A stretch of 8,874 nt of DNA from contig JAFIHQ010000081.1 of assembly GCA_017849315.1 (NCBI GenBank), positions 1 through 8,874 of the forward strand, given 5' to 3'. The notes beneath the pieces are model-generated. The model did no database searches. It was not told where the DNA came from and saw only the letters and a list, made by a program, of their open reading frames with translations. The DNA comes from Treponema sp. (lineage in GTDB: Bacteria > Spirochaetota > Spirochaetia > Treponematales > Rectinemataceae). Made by a program: the position numbers and the translations under genes. Position 1 is the first letter of the stretch. Every line of letters begins with the position of its first letter. This document shows, piece by piece, positions 1 to 6,159 of the stretch.

Positions 1-683
1 CCATCCTTAAGCCGGATGACGTGATCTGCCATCTCGACGATCCCCGGATCATGGGTACTGAAAATAAAGGTTGTACCGTACTCACGGTTCATGCGCTTCA
101 TCAGATTGAGAATACTCTCACCGGTAGCGGAGTCCAGGTTGGCGGTCGGTTCATCAGCCAAAACTATGGGCGGCCTCATGACAAGAGCGCGCGCAATGGC
201 GACACGTTGCCTTTGCCCGCCTGACAACTCGGCAGGTTTGTGCTTCATTCGATCTTCTAGCCCGACGGCTTCGATCAGGTGGTCGACCCACTCCTCCAGT
301 TCCGCCTTGCTCATCGTGGTGTCGGATTCGTCAAGAAGCGCTGGTAGCTCGACATTTTCTCTAATGTTGAGCACCGGTATCAGATTAAAAGTCTGAAAAA
401 TGAAGCCAATGCCTCTGTGGCGGAGGGCGGTCAGTTTTTCATCGTCGAGCTGATCGGTCCGCTGTCCCAAGACGCGCACGATACCTGATGTGGCGGTGTC
501 GACACACCCTATCAGATTCAACACCGTGGTCTTTCCAGAACCAGAAGGGCCAGCAATGGTAATAAAATCGCCCTTGACTATCTCAAAACTGACGTTTTTG
601 AGTGCCTGAACCTCAGTCTTGCCAAGCTGATAGTTTTTCTGCACGTTTTCAAGCTGTACGACATACTGATTTTGGATATCCAC
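1..683 (-). CDS. ABC transporter ATP-binding protein, MacB/LolD type (C-terminus cut by window edge)
   Basis: This is an ATPase subunit that would power a membrane-bound FtsX/MacB-like permease for export, lipoprotein release or cell-envelope work. 227 codons are visible and the frame is still open at base 1. Visible motifs: Walker A GPSGSGKTT at about residues 45-53, Q-loop Q97 (FIFQTFNL), signature LSGGQRQR at 153-160, Walker B IVLADE at 173-178, D-loop TANLD and switch His211 (STHD). The phrase LADEPTANLD and the spacing are typical of the MacB/LolD subfamily (family knowledge). The family is usually about 220-240 residues, so little is missing. I chose GTG at 683-681 because a strong GAGGAGGGA ribosome site (686-694) lies 2 nt upstream of it by the end of the motif and about 5 nt from its core; no upstream ATG fits. 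The partner permease is probably off the left edge. Substrate cannot be told. Confidence 0.93.
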   Translation of the reverse strand, partial: MDIQNQYVVQLENVQKNYQLGKTEVQALKNVSFEIVKGDFITIAGPSGSGKTTVLNLIGCVDTATSGIVRVLGQRTDQLDDEKLTALRHRGIGFIFQTFNLIPVLNIRENVELPALLDESDTTMSKAELEEWVDHLIEAVGLEDRMKHKPAELSGGQRQRVAIARALVMRPPIVLADEPTANLDSATGESILNLMKRMNREYGTTFIFSTHDPGIVEMADHVIRLKD

Positions 684-685
684 AA

Positions 686-719
686 TCCCTCCTCAATAAC
701 GGCTCCTCAAAAAGGAGCC
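686..719 (-). promoter_or_regulatory. Leader hairpin next to the ribosome site of the ABC ATPase gene
   Basis: Reading the minus strand, GGCTCCT (719-713), a five-base loop (712-708) and AGGAGCC (707-701) form a perfect 7-bp hairpin. The ribosome site GAGGAGGGA follows at 694-686. The 3' arm contains the same 8-mer, TTGAGGAG, as the ribosome site, 14 nt apart. The 5' arm (CTCCT) could therefore pair either with its own 3' arm or with the ribosome site. Base pairing is seen directly; a regulatory role is inference. Confidence 0.4.
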
Positions 720-825
720 CGTCACACCCAAAAAATCTCAGGTGAACGCCTTTTTTCTTCTGGGACAAAGGTAGTACGTTGCATAAACTTGCACAATAAA
801 ATGAGTATGAAAGATACCATTAAAG

Positions 826-834
826 AATATAACA
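826..834 (-). promoter_or_regulatory. Candidate extended -10 promoter for the ABC ATPase gene
   Basis: On the minus strand the region reads TGTTATATT, an extended -10 (TGn then TATATT, one mismatch to TATAAT). No good -35 is present at 17 nt, as is common for extended -10 promoters. Initiation near 819 would give a leader of about 135 nt that includes the hairpin at 701-719. Weak evidence on its own. Confidence 0.3.
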
Positions 835-854
835 GAATTGAGCTGGTTTTAGCC

Positions 855-867
855 GCGTAAATTACGC
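855..867. repeat. 13-bp palindrome upstream of the ubiX-like promoter (operator candidate)
   Basis: GCGTAA, one central A, then TTACGC is a perfect inverted repeat with 6-bp arms. It ends 21 bp before the extended -10 of the ubiX-like gene and lies between two divergent genes, a usual place for a regulator site. I do not recognise the motif. Confidence 0.35.
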
Positions 868-888
868 ATGTTGTATTTGCCAATTCTT

Positions 889-897
889 TGCTATACT
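889..897 (+). promoter_or_regulatory. Extended -10 promoter of the ubiX-like gene
   Basis: TGCTATACT matches TGn plus TATACT (one mismatch to TATAAT). A possible weak -35, TTGTAT at 871-876, has a short 15-bp spacer. The start point would fall at about 904-908, at or within a few bases of the ATG at 908. There is no Shine-Dalgarno sequence in that space, so the mRNA is probably leaderless or nearly so. Confidence 0.55.
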
Positions 898-907
898 ATA
901 CAATTAG

Positions 908-1471
908 ATGGAGCGGTATCTTGTTTGCATCACGGGGGCGTCAGGTTCCCTCTATGCACTGCGACTTCTCTCAACCTTGGCGCTACAGGGTGCCTCGTTG
1001 CACGTGGCGTGCTCCGATTGGGGTGCACACACCGTTTTGGAAGAGACGGGCCGCCCTATAGGCTACTGGCTTAACAAGATTCGCTCTTCCGGAGGGCCGG
1101 CACGTACGCATGTCCCTGTCATGCTGCACGAAACCAACGATTTTGCAGCCCCAATTGCCTCGGGCAGTTTTAGGCTGGATGGCACGGTGATTGTGCCATG
1201 TTCTAACGAGACTGTTGGCAGTTTGGCTTCAGGAACTGCCTCTAACCTTATCCATAAGGCAGGGAGCATAGCCTTGCAAGAAGGCTGGCCTCTTATCCTC
1301 GTCACCCAGGAATCGCCCTTGTCTCTTGTTGCTTTGCGATCCCTTACTGCACTTAAGGAAGCCGGGGCCACAGTTCTGCCCGCCTGCCCCAGTTTTGCCG
1401 GCAACCCGAATACGCCAGAGGATCTTGTGGACAGCGTGCTTACAGTAATTCTGCGGGCATTAAGAATCTAG
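908..1471 (+). CDS. ubiX: UbiX-family flavoprotein (flavin prenyltransferase-like), divergent active site
   Basis: The protein has 187 residues, the usual UbiX length, with an HFCD/UbiX flavoprotein fold. UbiX makes prenylated FMN for UbiD decarboxylases from FMN and dimethylallyl phosphate. Family motifs are clear: TGASGSLYALRLL at 9-21 (Ser12), DFAAPIASGSF at 78-88, VPCSNETVGSLASGTASNLI at 96-115, and ESPL at 135-138. Against Pseudomonas UbiX as I recall it, Ser15 (Ser12 here), Glu49 (Glu46) and Glu140 (Glu135) are kept. However, Lys129 is Gln124, Arg139 is Gln134, Tyr169 is Ala164, Arg185 is Val180 and Arg122 is Lys117. Those lost residues hold the prenyl phosphate, so enzyme activity is in doubt. 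No ubiD lies beside it. The start fits the family's N-terminus; there is no ribosome site, matching a leaderless transcript. It runs tail to tail with the importer ATPase gene. Family assignment is sure, function is not. Confidence 0.88.
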   Translation: MERYLVCITGASGSLYALRLLSTLALQGASLHVACSDWGAHTVLEETGRPIGYWLNKIRSSGGPARTHVPVMLHETNDFAAPIASGSFRLDGTVIVPCSNETVGSLASGTASNLIHKAGSIALQEGWPLILVTQESPLSLVALRSLTALKEAGATVLPACPSFAGNPNTPEDLVDSVLTVILRALRI

Positions 1472-1500
1472 GTGATCCAAGTGGCATCAAGAATCTAGGT
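1456..1500. repeat. Tandem duplication (27-bp period) carrying both convergent stop codons
   Basis: An 18-bp unit at 1456-1473 (GGCATTAAGAATCTAGGT) recurs at 1483-1500 with a single mismatch, 27 bp apart. The first copy holds the TAG of the ubiX-like gene (1469-1471). The second holds the TAG of the importer ATPase on the other strand (1497-1495). Both stops lie in the palindrome CTAG. Confidence 0.85.
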
Positions 1501-2595
1501 CTTGGCGGCAATCACGCGCACTCGCTTCTCTTCAAACCCAATTGAAACGGCCTCGCCTTCCGCAGGTATGCTCCTACCCATGGGGTCGTCGACCTGAACG
1601 AGAATCTCGCCGTAGCCCGTCTTTACGTACACTTCGACGCTCGACCCAAGGTACACACGTGCCGACACGACACCCTCAACGTGTCCTTCACCCGGTGGCA
1701 TCAGGCGCAATGACTCGGGTCTGGCCATCAGCGTAGCAGGAGAGCCGACAGAAACACCATCAGCAGTCGAGCCTGCGGTCAACTGTCGGCCTTCGAGTGT
1801 GCACACACAGCCGCCGTCCGGTTTGAGAGCGTCCAGGCTCACAGGGAAAAATGCCACTTTGCCCACAAATCCTGCAACGAACATAGAGTTTGGCCTTTCG
1901 TAGACCTCGTTCGGCGTACCCACCTGCTGTATAAGGCCATCCTTCATGACGATCACCCTGTCCGAAAGGCTCATTGCCTCAATACGATCGTGCGTTACAT
2001 AAATCGCCGTAATGCCCAGCTGTTTTTGGATCTTTCGAATCTCGACCCGCATCTGCTCGCGCAAAAGGGCGTCTAGGTTGGAAAGCGGCTCGTCAAGGAG
2101 CAAAACCTGTGGCTCCACTACGAGCGAACGCGCAAGGGCAACACGCTGCTGCTGTCCGCCAGACAACCTGCCTGGCGAGCGTTTTGCCAACTCGGAAAGC
2201 CCCACCAGCTCCAGCGTCTTTTTGACGCGCAGGTCGATCTCTTCCTTGGCGAGTTTTCTAATCTTGAGGCCATACGCGACGTTTTCTTCGACACTCATGT
2301 GCGGGAAAAGCCCATACGACTGAAAAACCGTCGCTGTCTCCCGACCGTTTGGTGGCAGAAAGGTAACATCGTTGCCACCTATAAGAATCCTGCCCTCCGT
2401 GGGCAGTTCAAATCCGCCTATCATTCTGAGCGTTGTCGTCTTGCCACAACCAGAGGGACCAAGCAAGGTCACCAATTCGCCTGGCATAATCTCCAGACTA
2501 ACCTGCCGAACTGCATGAACTTCAGCCTTCGACTTTGGATCCTTGAACGTTTTTGAGACATTTTCAAGTTTTACAGGCACCGATTTTACAGCCAT
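1495..2595 (-). CDS. ABC importer ATPase, AfuC/FbpC/PotA type
   Basis: Cytoplasmic ATPase that drives the importer encoded just upstream (permease 2696-4900, binding protein 5017-6012). It has 366 residues, normal for this class: an ABC domain (about 8-240) followed by a C-terminal TOBE regulatory domain (about 265-360). Motifs: Walker A GPSGCGKTT at 46-54, Q92 (VFQSYGLFPHMSV), signature LSGGQQQR at 144-151, Walker B VLLLDE at 164-169, SNLD at 172-175, His202 (VTHD). The usual THDQEEA reads THDRIEA here, a mild change. I start at ATG 2595 because GGAAGGAA (2610-2603) lies 7 nt upstream; an in-frame TTG at 2613 would swallow that site. This class includes ferric-ion, polyamine and hexose-phosphate transporters, so the ATPase alone does not tell the substrate. 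Its stop codon sits in a 27-bp tandem duplication facing the ubiX-like gene. Confidence 0.95.
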   Translation of the reverse strand: MAVKSVPVKLENVSKTFKDPKSKAEVHAVRQVSLEIMPGELVTLLGPSGCGKTTTLRMIGGFELPTEGRILIGGNDVTFLPPNGRETATVFQSYGLFPHMSVEENVAYGLKIRKLAKEEIDLRVKKTLELVGLSELAKRSPGRLSGGQQQRVALARSLVVEPQVLLLDEPLSNLDALLREQMRVEIRKIQKQLGITAIYVTHDRIEAMSLSDRVIVMKDGLIQQVGTPNEVYERPNSMFVAGFVGKVAFFPVSLDALKPDGGCVCTLEGRQLTAGSTADGVSVGSPATLMARPESLRLMPPGEGHVEGVVSARVYLGSSVEVYVKTGYGEILVQVDDPMGRSIPAEGEAVSIGFEEKRVRVIAAKT

Positions 2596-2651
2596 CGTCA
2601 AATTCCTTCCCAAAAAATCTTGGCAAAAATCACAAAAACCACAATAAACGG

Positions 2652-2678
2652 AAAAAACAAAAAGGGCGGATTGGCCCC
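2652..2678 (-). terminator. Weak intrinsic terminator or attenuator between permease and ATPase genes
   Basis: On the minus strand, GGGC (2677-2674), a 6-nt loop and GCCC (2667-2664) are followed at once by the T-rich run TTTTTGTTTTTT (2663-2652). The stem has only 4 bp plus one possible G-T pair, so termination would be partial. It would lower ATPase expression relative to the permease. The remaining leader of the ATPase gene is also very T-rich. Confidence 0.4.
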
Positions 2679-2684
2679 GACGCG

Positions 2685-2699
2685 GTAAGCCCCGCTTAC
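2685..2699 (-). other. Hairpin over the permease stop codon
   Basis: GTAAGC (2685-2690), CCC, GCTTAC (2694-2699) is a perfect 6-bp inverted repeat with a 3-nt loop. It includes the permease stop codon (2698-2696). It may protect the 3' end of a processed mRNA together with the T-rich terminator-like structure just downstream; that role is inference. Confidence 0.35.
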
Positions 2700-4900
2700 T
2701 GAATGCTCATCGTTTTTTCCAGATGCTCGCTCTGACGCACCAGAAGCCGCATGAGCCCGAACACCAAGAGAATGATGATTATGAGCGCCGTTGAGAGCAC
2801 GCTCGCCAATCCAAACCGAATATTTTCCGAGAAATTATAAATTTGAATCGTTATATGATACCAGCGCGCACTAATCAGGAAGATGATGGCGCTTACTGCT
2901 GTCATTGACCTCACAAAGGTGTACGACATGCTCGAAATGAACGCCGGCCGTATAAGCGGCAAAATAATGCCGCTAAAGATCTTACCCTGGTCAGCGCCCA
3001 AATCCGCCGCAGCCTCCTCAATTGCCGGGTCGATCTGACGCAATGAGGCAATTCCACCTTCCACACCGACTGGCATTTCACGAATAACATAGTTGATGAC
3101 CAAGATTGCTCCCGTGCCTACGAGCAAAATGGGCGGTTTGTTGAACGCCAGGATATAACTAATGCCCATGAGCGTGCCGGGAATTGCGTAGGGCGCCATA
3201 ATGAGCGACTCCAAAATGCGCTTGCCTGGGAACTTCTTGCGGACAATGAGCACCGCAGCGAGCATCGAAAGGAGCCCTGCTATGGGCGTCGCAATGCCAG
3301 CTAGAATCAGAGTGGAAATCATCGAATCCTTGCCGCGGGTAAGCGCTTCGGGAATATTGGCCAGGGTAAACCTATAATCTATACCCCAGTTCTTGACGAA
3401 ACAACCTGCAACAATTGTTCCATAAAGCAATATTACAAAAGCAATTACTGTTCCAATAAAGATCGACAAAAACCTTTGCGTCCCTTTGGATGCCAGGTTA
3501 CTGAGCCGCATCGAAGGCTTGCCTGTCACCACCACGTAGGACTTCTTGTTGGTAAGGTAGCGCTGAATAAAAAACGCCATGAGCGTCGGCAAGAGCAGGA
3601 GCAGCGAAAGCGCCGAACCGTTGTTGAGTCGGTTCATCCCCGTCACTTCGATGTACGATTCGACCGAAAGCACCCTATACGAGCCTGCCAAAAGCAAAGG
3701 GTTGGCAAAATCGGCAAGCGAACTTGTAAAGACCAGGAGCCATGCGGAAAGAATCCCTGGCACCGACAACGGCAAGGTTACGTTCTTGAAGGTCTGCCAT
3801 CTTGACGCGTTGAGGTCCAGCGACGCGTCTTCCAATGTGGAATCGATAGCTTCCAAGACCCCTTGCAGTGTCATAAAAGCGATTGGGAACATGGAAACGG
3901 TCTGCACCAGGGTGAGCCCGCCCAGGCCATAGATATTCGACTTGGTTATGCCAAAAATCTGTTTTGTAATAAGCCCGTTGTTCCCAAAGAGCAGGATGAT
4001 CGACAGGGTGAGAGAAAAAGGTGGCGAAATTACGGGCATCGTAGCAAGCGCATTGATGAATTTCTTGCCCTTTATGTTAGTTCGCGCAATGGCGAAGGCG
4101 AATACAAAGCCGATTATTGTAGAAATAGTCGCGGTACAGATGCCGAGTTTGATCGATCCCCATAAAGCCAGCAGGTATTGGCTATTCGTCAGCACCACTT
4201 TCCAAGTAGAAAAACTGAATTTACCATCCGAAATCAGCGTGAGGCGCACTGCTTCAAAAAGCGGATATGCAACAAAAGTAAGAACAATTGCAAAGAGGAT
4301 AAGCAAAGCATAGCCCGTCATTGGGTCGCGTGAAAAAGTCGCTATGCCAAAGCCAAGCGCAAAAAGTACAAACGCTATAATGGAGAGCGCATCCACAAGC
4401 GAGTAGAAAGACCTTGCCGCAGAAGCGTCGGCCGCAATGAGCAGAAAACCGATAGCCGTATCCTGTTCAGCGTTGGCCACCGGCACAAAAAGCAGAGATC
4501 CGTTGATAGTGCCTATTTTTGTCTGTCCCGGCAGCGTAAAAATCTCAAGGTAGGAGACTGATTCGATCCCCTTTGCGAAGGTCTCGTCGTTCTGGTGTTG
4601 CTCCCAATATGCAGCCAGGTTCGGTTCTCCTCCCACGGCGTGAAAATCATCCTCGCCAGGCAACCCTTCAAAGTAGCAAAAATAGTAACCTGGATAGGCG
4701 TTGGAAAGGTTCTGAAGCCAGCCGGAAACTGCATCTTTGTCTGCAGGCACCGAAGTAGCAATGGTTTTGCCAAGTGTCTTGGCATTGTCCGCCATCGTCT
4801 TGGAGAAGCTCGTTTTTATGGTCGAAAAAATCCAGAAATCTGCCACGACAAAAACGAGGCACGTGCAGCAAAAAGCGATTATCTTCTTCTTAGTAAACAC
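2696..4900 (-). CDS. ABC importer permease, fused double BPD_transp_1, with N-terminal extracytoplasmic domain
   Basis: Inner-membrane channel of the importer, 734 residues. It is a fusion of two permease halves as in FbpB/AfuB/SfuB. EAA loops, which dock the ATPase, are seen in each half: degenerate in the first (EDASLDLNASRW ending TLPL, 357-378) and canonical in the second (EEAAADLGADQG ending ILPL, 628-649). N-terminal to this are a membrane segment at about 7-27, a soluble stretch at about 28-167, and a second membrane segment at about 168-189; the first core helix begins near 196. FbpB is about 500 residues, and AfuB is longer by my recollection (near 690), so some extension may be a subfamily trait. 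The start is GTG 4900 with ribosome site CTCCCC on the plus strand at 4909-4914 (GGGGAG, 8 nt away); an upstream in-frame TTG at 4930 would bury this site. An attenuator-like hairpin precedes the gene. Confidence 0.93.
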   Translation of the reverse strand: MFTKKKIIAFCCTCLVFVVADFWIFSTIKTSFSKTMADNAKTLGKTIATSVPADKDAVSGWLQNLSNAYPGYYFCYFEGLPGEDDFHAVGGEPNLAAYWEQHQNDETFAKGIESVSYLEIFTLPGQTKIGTINGSLLFVPVANAEQDTAIGFLLIAADASAARSFYSLVDALSIIAFVLFALGFGIATFSRDPMTGYALLILFAIVLTFVAYPLFEAVRLTLISDGKFSFSTWKVVLTNSQYLLALWGSIKLGICTATISTIIGFVFAFAIARTNIKGKKFINALATMPVISPPFSLTLSIILLFGNNGLITKQIFGITKSNIYGLGGLTLVQTVSMFPIAFMTLQGVLEAIDSTLEDASLDLNASRWQTFKNVTLPLSVPGILSAWLLVFTSSLADFANPLLLAGSYRVLSVESYIEVTGMNRLNNGSALSLLLLLPTLMAFFIQRYLTNKKSYVVVTGKPSMRLSNLASKGTQRFLSIFIGTVIAFVILLYGTIVAGCFVKNWGIDYRFTLANIPEALTRGKDSMISTLILAGIATPIAGLLSMLAAVLIVRKKFPGKRILESLIMAPYAIPGTLMGISYILAFNKPPILLVGTGAILVINYVIREMPVGVEGGIASLRQIDPAIEEAAADLGADQGKIFSGIILPLIRPAFISSMSYTFVRSMTAVSAIIFLISARWYHITIQIYNFSENIRFGLASVLSTALIIIILLVFGLMRLLVRQSEHLEKTMSIQ

Positions 4901-4942
4901 GCCAAATTCTCCCCAAAAGCAAAGCTGCAAAACTGCAATTGT

Positions 4943-4996
4943 AAAAACCCGACCGCCAGCCTAGCCAGTATGTATGCAGGAACAGTACGGTCGGGT
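4943..4996 (-). terminator. Attenuator or processing hairpin between binding-protein and permease genes
   Basis: A perfect 9-bp stem, ACCCGACCG (4996-4988 on the minus strand) with CGGTCGGGT (4955-4947), encloses a 32-nt loop and is followed by four more T residues (4946-4943). It sits 20 nt after the binding-protein stop. In importer operons such structures commonly stop or stabilise transcripts so that the binding protein exceeds the membrane parts (established pattern). The long loop and short T run suggest partial termination or 3'-end protection. Confidence 0.6.
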
Positions 4997-5016
4997 GAGA
5001 ATACTTAGCGCAACGT

Positions 5017-6012
5017 TTAGCGTTTCGAACCGATTTCCTTTACCCAGCGTTCCAGGAGCCGATCCTTATTATTGGCGTCCCAAATAATGTCCTGTTTGAC
5101 CGTTTTGACTTCGTCCATTCCGAAAGCGACAGGGTTTTTCTTTGCAAGCTTCGAGAGCGGCACCACGTACCACTTTGCGATAATCCCTTGCGCTTCAGGG
5201 GAAAGAATCCAGTCGTAGAGTTTCTTTGCATTGACAGGATCGGGGCCTCCCTTAACGAGGGACATGGATGCGATTTCGAACCCTGTACCCTCTTGAGGAA
5301 TGGTAATTGTCACATCGGCACCTTCCACTTTGAGTTTGACCTGGTCGTGCGCATACCCGATCGCCACAGGGATTTCCCCAATGGCGACACTCTTGCCAGG
5401 CGCAGAACCGGACTTGGTGTACTGGTCAATGTTCTTGTCCAACTTGGCGAGGTAGTCGAATGTTTTTTGCTCGTCGCCATTATAGATGTAACGCAAGGTT
5501 GTAATCACATTGTATGCCGTACCCGATGTCGTGGGGTTGGCCATACGGATCTTGCCCTTGTATTCAGGCTTTAAGAGATCTGCCCACGATTTTGGCGGCT
5601 GCAGGCCTTGTTCTTTGGCTATCTTGTTGTTGGTAATAAAAGATAGCGGGCCAAGATAAAGCCCGATCCAGTAATTTTCCGTATCGCGGTACTCAGGGGG
5701 TGTATTCACCATCATCTTGGATTTATAAGGTGTGGTGAGCCCCTTGAGTTTTGCGCTCATGTGGTTGAGGCCGACACCGCCCACCCAGATGGAAGCCTGA
5801 GGATTGGCCCTTTCTGCTTCCAATCTGCTTTCTACTTCGCCTCCGGAAAGTCGCTGCCAGTTGACCTGAATGCCGGTTTCCTTTTGAAATTGGTCGAACA
5901 GTTCCTTGGCCAATGGCTCTTCCAGCGTGGTGTACACGCCGACTTTCTGTTGTGCAAAGGCGACCGTTGTGACACAGGCGAGTATCGCAAGTATGGCCAC
6001 AATGCGTTTCAT
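5017..6012 (-). CDS. ABC importer periplasmic binding protein, AfuA-like (SBP_bac_6 type)
   Basis: Captures the ligand outside the membrane and hands it to the permease. The precursor has 331 residues. An N-terminal signal (MKR, hydrophobic 4-19) is probably cut after AFA20, before QQ. Cys13 in ILAC is a poor lipobox, but a lipoprotein is not excluded. Family landmarks: VGVYTTLEEP at 24-33, RLEAER at 63-68, NPTTSGTAYN at 159-168, APGKSVAIGE at 204-213, GYAHDQV at 219-225, and EGTGFEI at 241-247. No Tyr-Tyr pair is present, unlike FbpA-type ferric proteins. His222, Asp223 and Glu246 have the spacing I recall for the sugar-phosphate contacts of AfuA (His205, Asp206, Glu229), so a hexose-phosphate-like ligand is plausible. 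I start at ATG 6012 because AGGGAGG (6024-6018) is 5 nt upstream; ATG 6027 would place that site inside the gene. First gene of the importer operon. Confidence 0.92.
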   Translation of the reverse strand: MKRIVAILAILACVTTVAFAQQKVGVYTTLEEPLAKELFDQFQKETGIQVNWQRLSGGEVESRLEAERANPQASIWVGGVGLNHMSAKLKGLTTPYKSKMMVNTPPEYRDTENYWIGLYLGPLSFITNNKIAKEQGLQPPKSWADLLKPEYKGKIRMANPTTSGTAYNVITTLRYIYNGDEQKTFDYLAKLDKNIDQYTKSGSAPGKSVAIGEIPVAIGYAHDQVKLKVEGADVTITIPQEGTGFEIASMSLVKGGPDPVNAKKLYDWILSPEAQGIIAKWYVVPLSKLAKKNPVAFGMDEVKTVKQDIIWDANNKDRLLERWVKEIGSKR

Positions 6013-6053
6013 AAATGCCTCCCTCATAGAACAGTGGATTTTGTAACAGGATT

Positions 6054-6082
6054 ATAATAGGGCTGGATTGCCAATTCCGCAA
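6054..6082 (-). promoter_or_regulatory. Promoter of the importer operon
   Basis: On the minus strand TTGCGG (6082-6077), a 17-bp spacer and TATTAT (6059-6054) form a good sigma70-like promoter; an overlapping TATAAT (6056-6051) could also serve as -10. Transcription from about 6047 would give a leader of roughly 35 nt before ATG 6012. The spacer contains the small inverted repeat ATTG-G-CAAT (6068-6076), and the -35 overlaps one copy of a CCGCAAC direct repeat. Confidence 0.55.
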
Positions 6083-6097
6083 CCTTTAATCCGCAAC
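6077..6097. repeat. CCGCAAC direct repeat over the -35 of the importer promoter
   Basis: CCGCAAC occurs at 6077-6083 and again at 6091-6097, 14 bp apart, each preceded by an AT-only triplet (ATT, AAT). The copies lie over and just upstream of the -35. They could be an activator site or a slippage duplication; the sequence does not decide. Confidence 0.4.
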
Positions 6098-6133
6098 AGG
6101 AACAAGCAAGACAAGAAAAACAAGAACATTGAG

Positions 6134-6159
6134 CCCCTACATCAAGCTCCTACATCAAG
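6134..6159. repeat. 13-bp tandem repeat across the aminopeptidase stop codon
   Basis: CCCCTACATCAAG (6134-6146) is followed directly by CTCCTACATCAAG (6147-6159), 12 of 13 matching. The second copy holds the aminopeptidase stop (TAG on the minus strand, 6152-6150); the first carries the same TAG again downstream, so the end of the gene has been copied. Confidence 0.8.

Noticed and set aside
672..860. 62-codon plus-strand frame across the divergent promoter region
   Set aside because: It starts inside the ABC ATPase gene on the other strand and runs through its leader hairpin; no coding character.
1063..1404. 113-codon minus-strand frame inside the ubiX-like gene
   Set aside because: Antisense to clear UbiX motifs, low-complexity translation, no start signals.
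5188..5574. 128-codon plus-strand frame within the binding-protein gene
   Set aside because: Antisense to conserved binding-protein segments with no start signal or recognisable domain.
5965..6012. Lipoprotein signal (ILAC, Cys13) in the binding protein
   Set aside because: Leu at -2 and a 12-residue signal are poor for a lipobox, whereas AFA before QQ is a good signal peptidase I site; kept only as a possibility.
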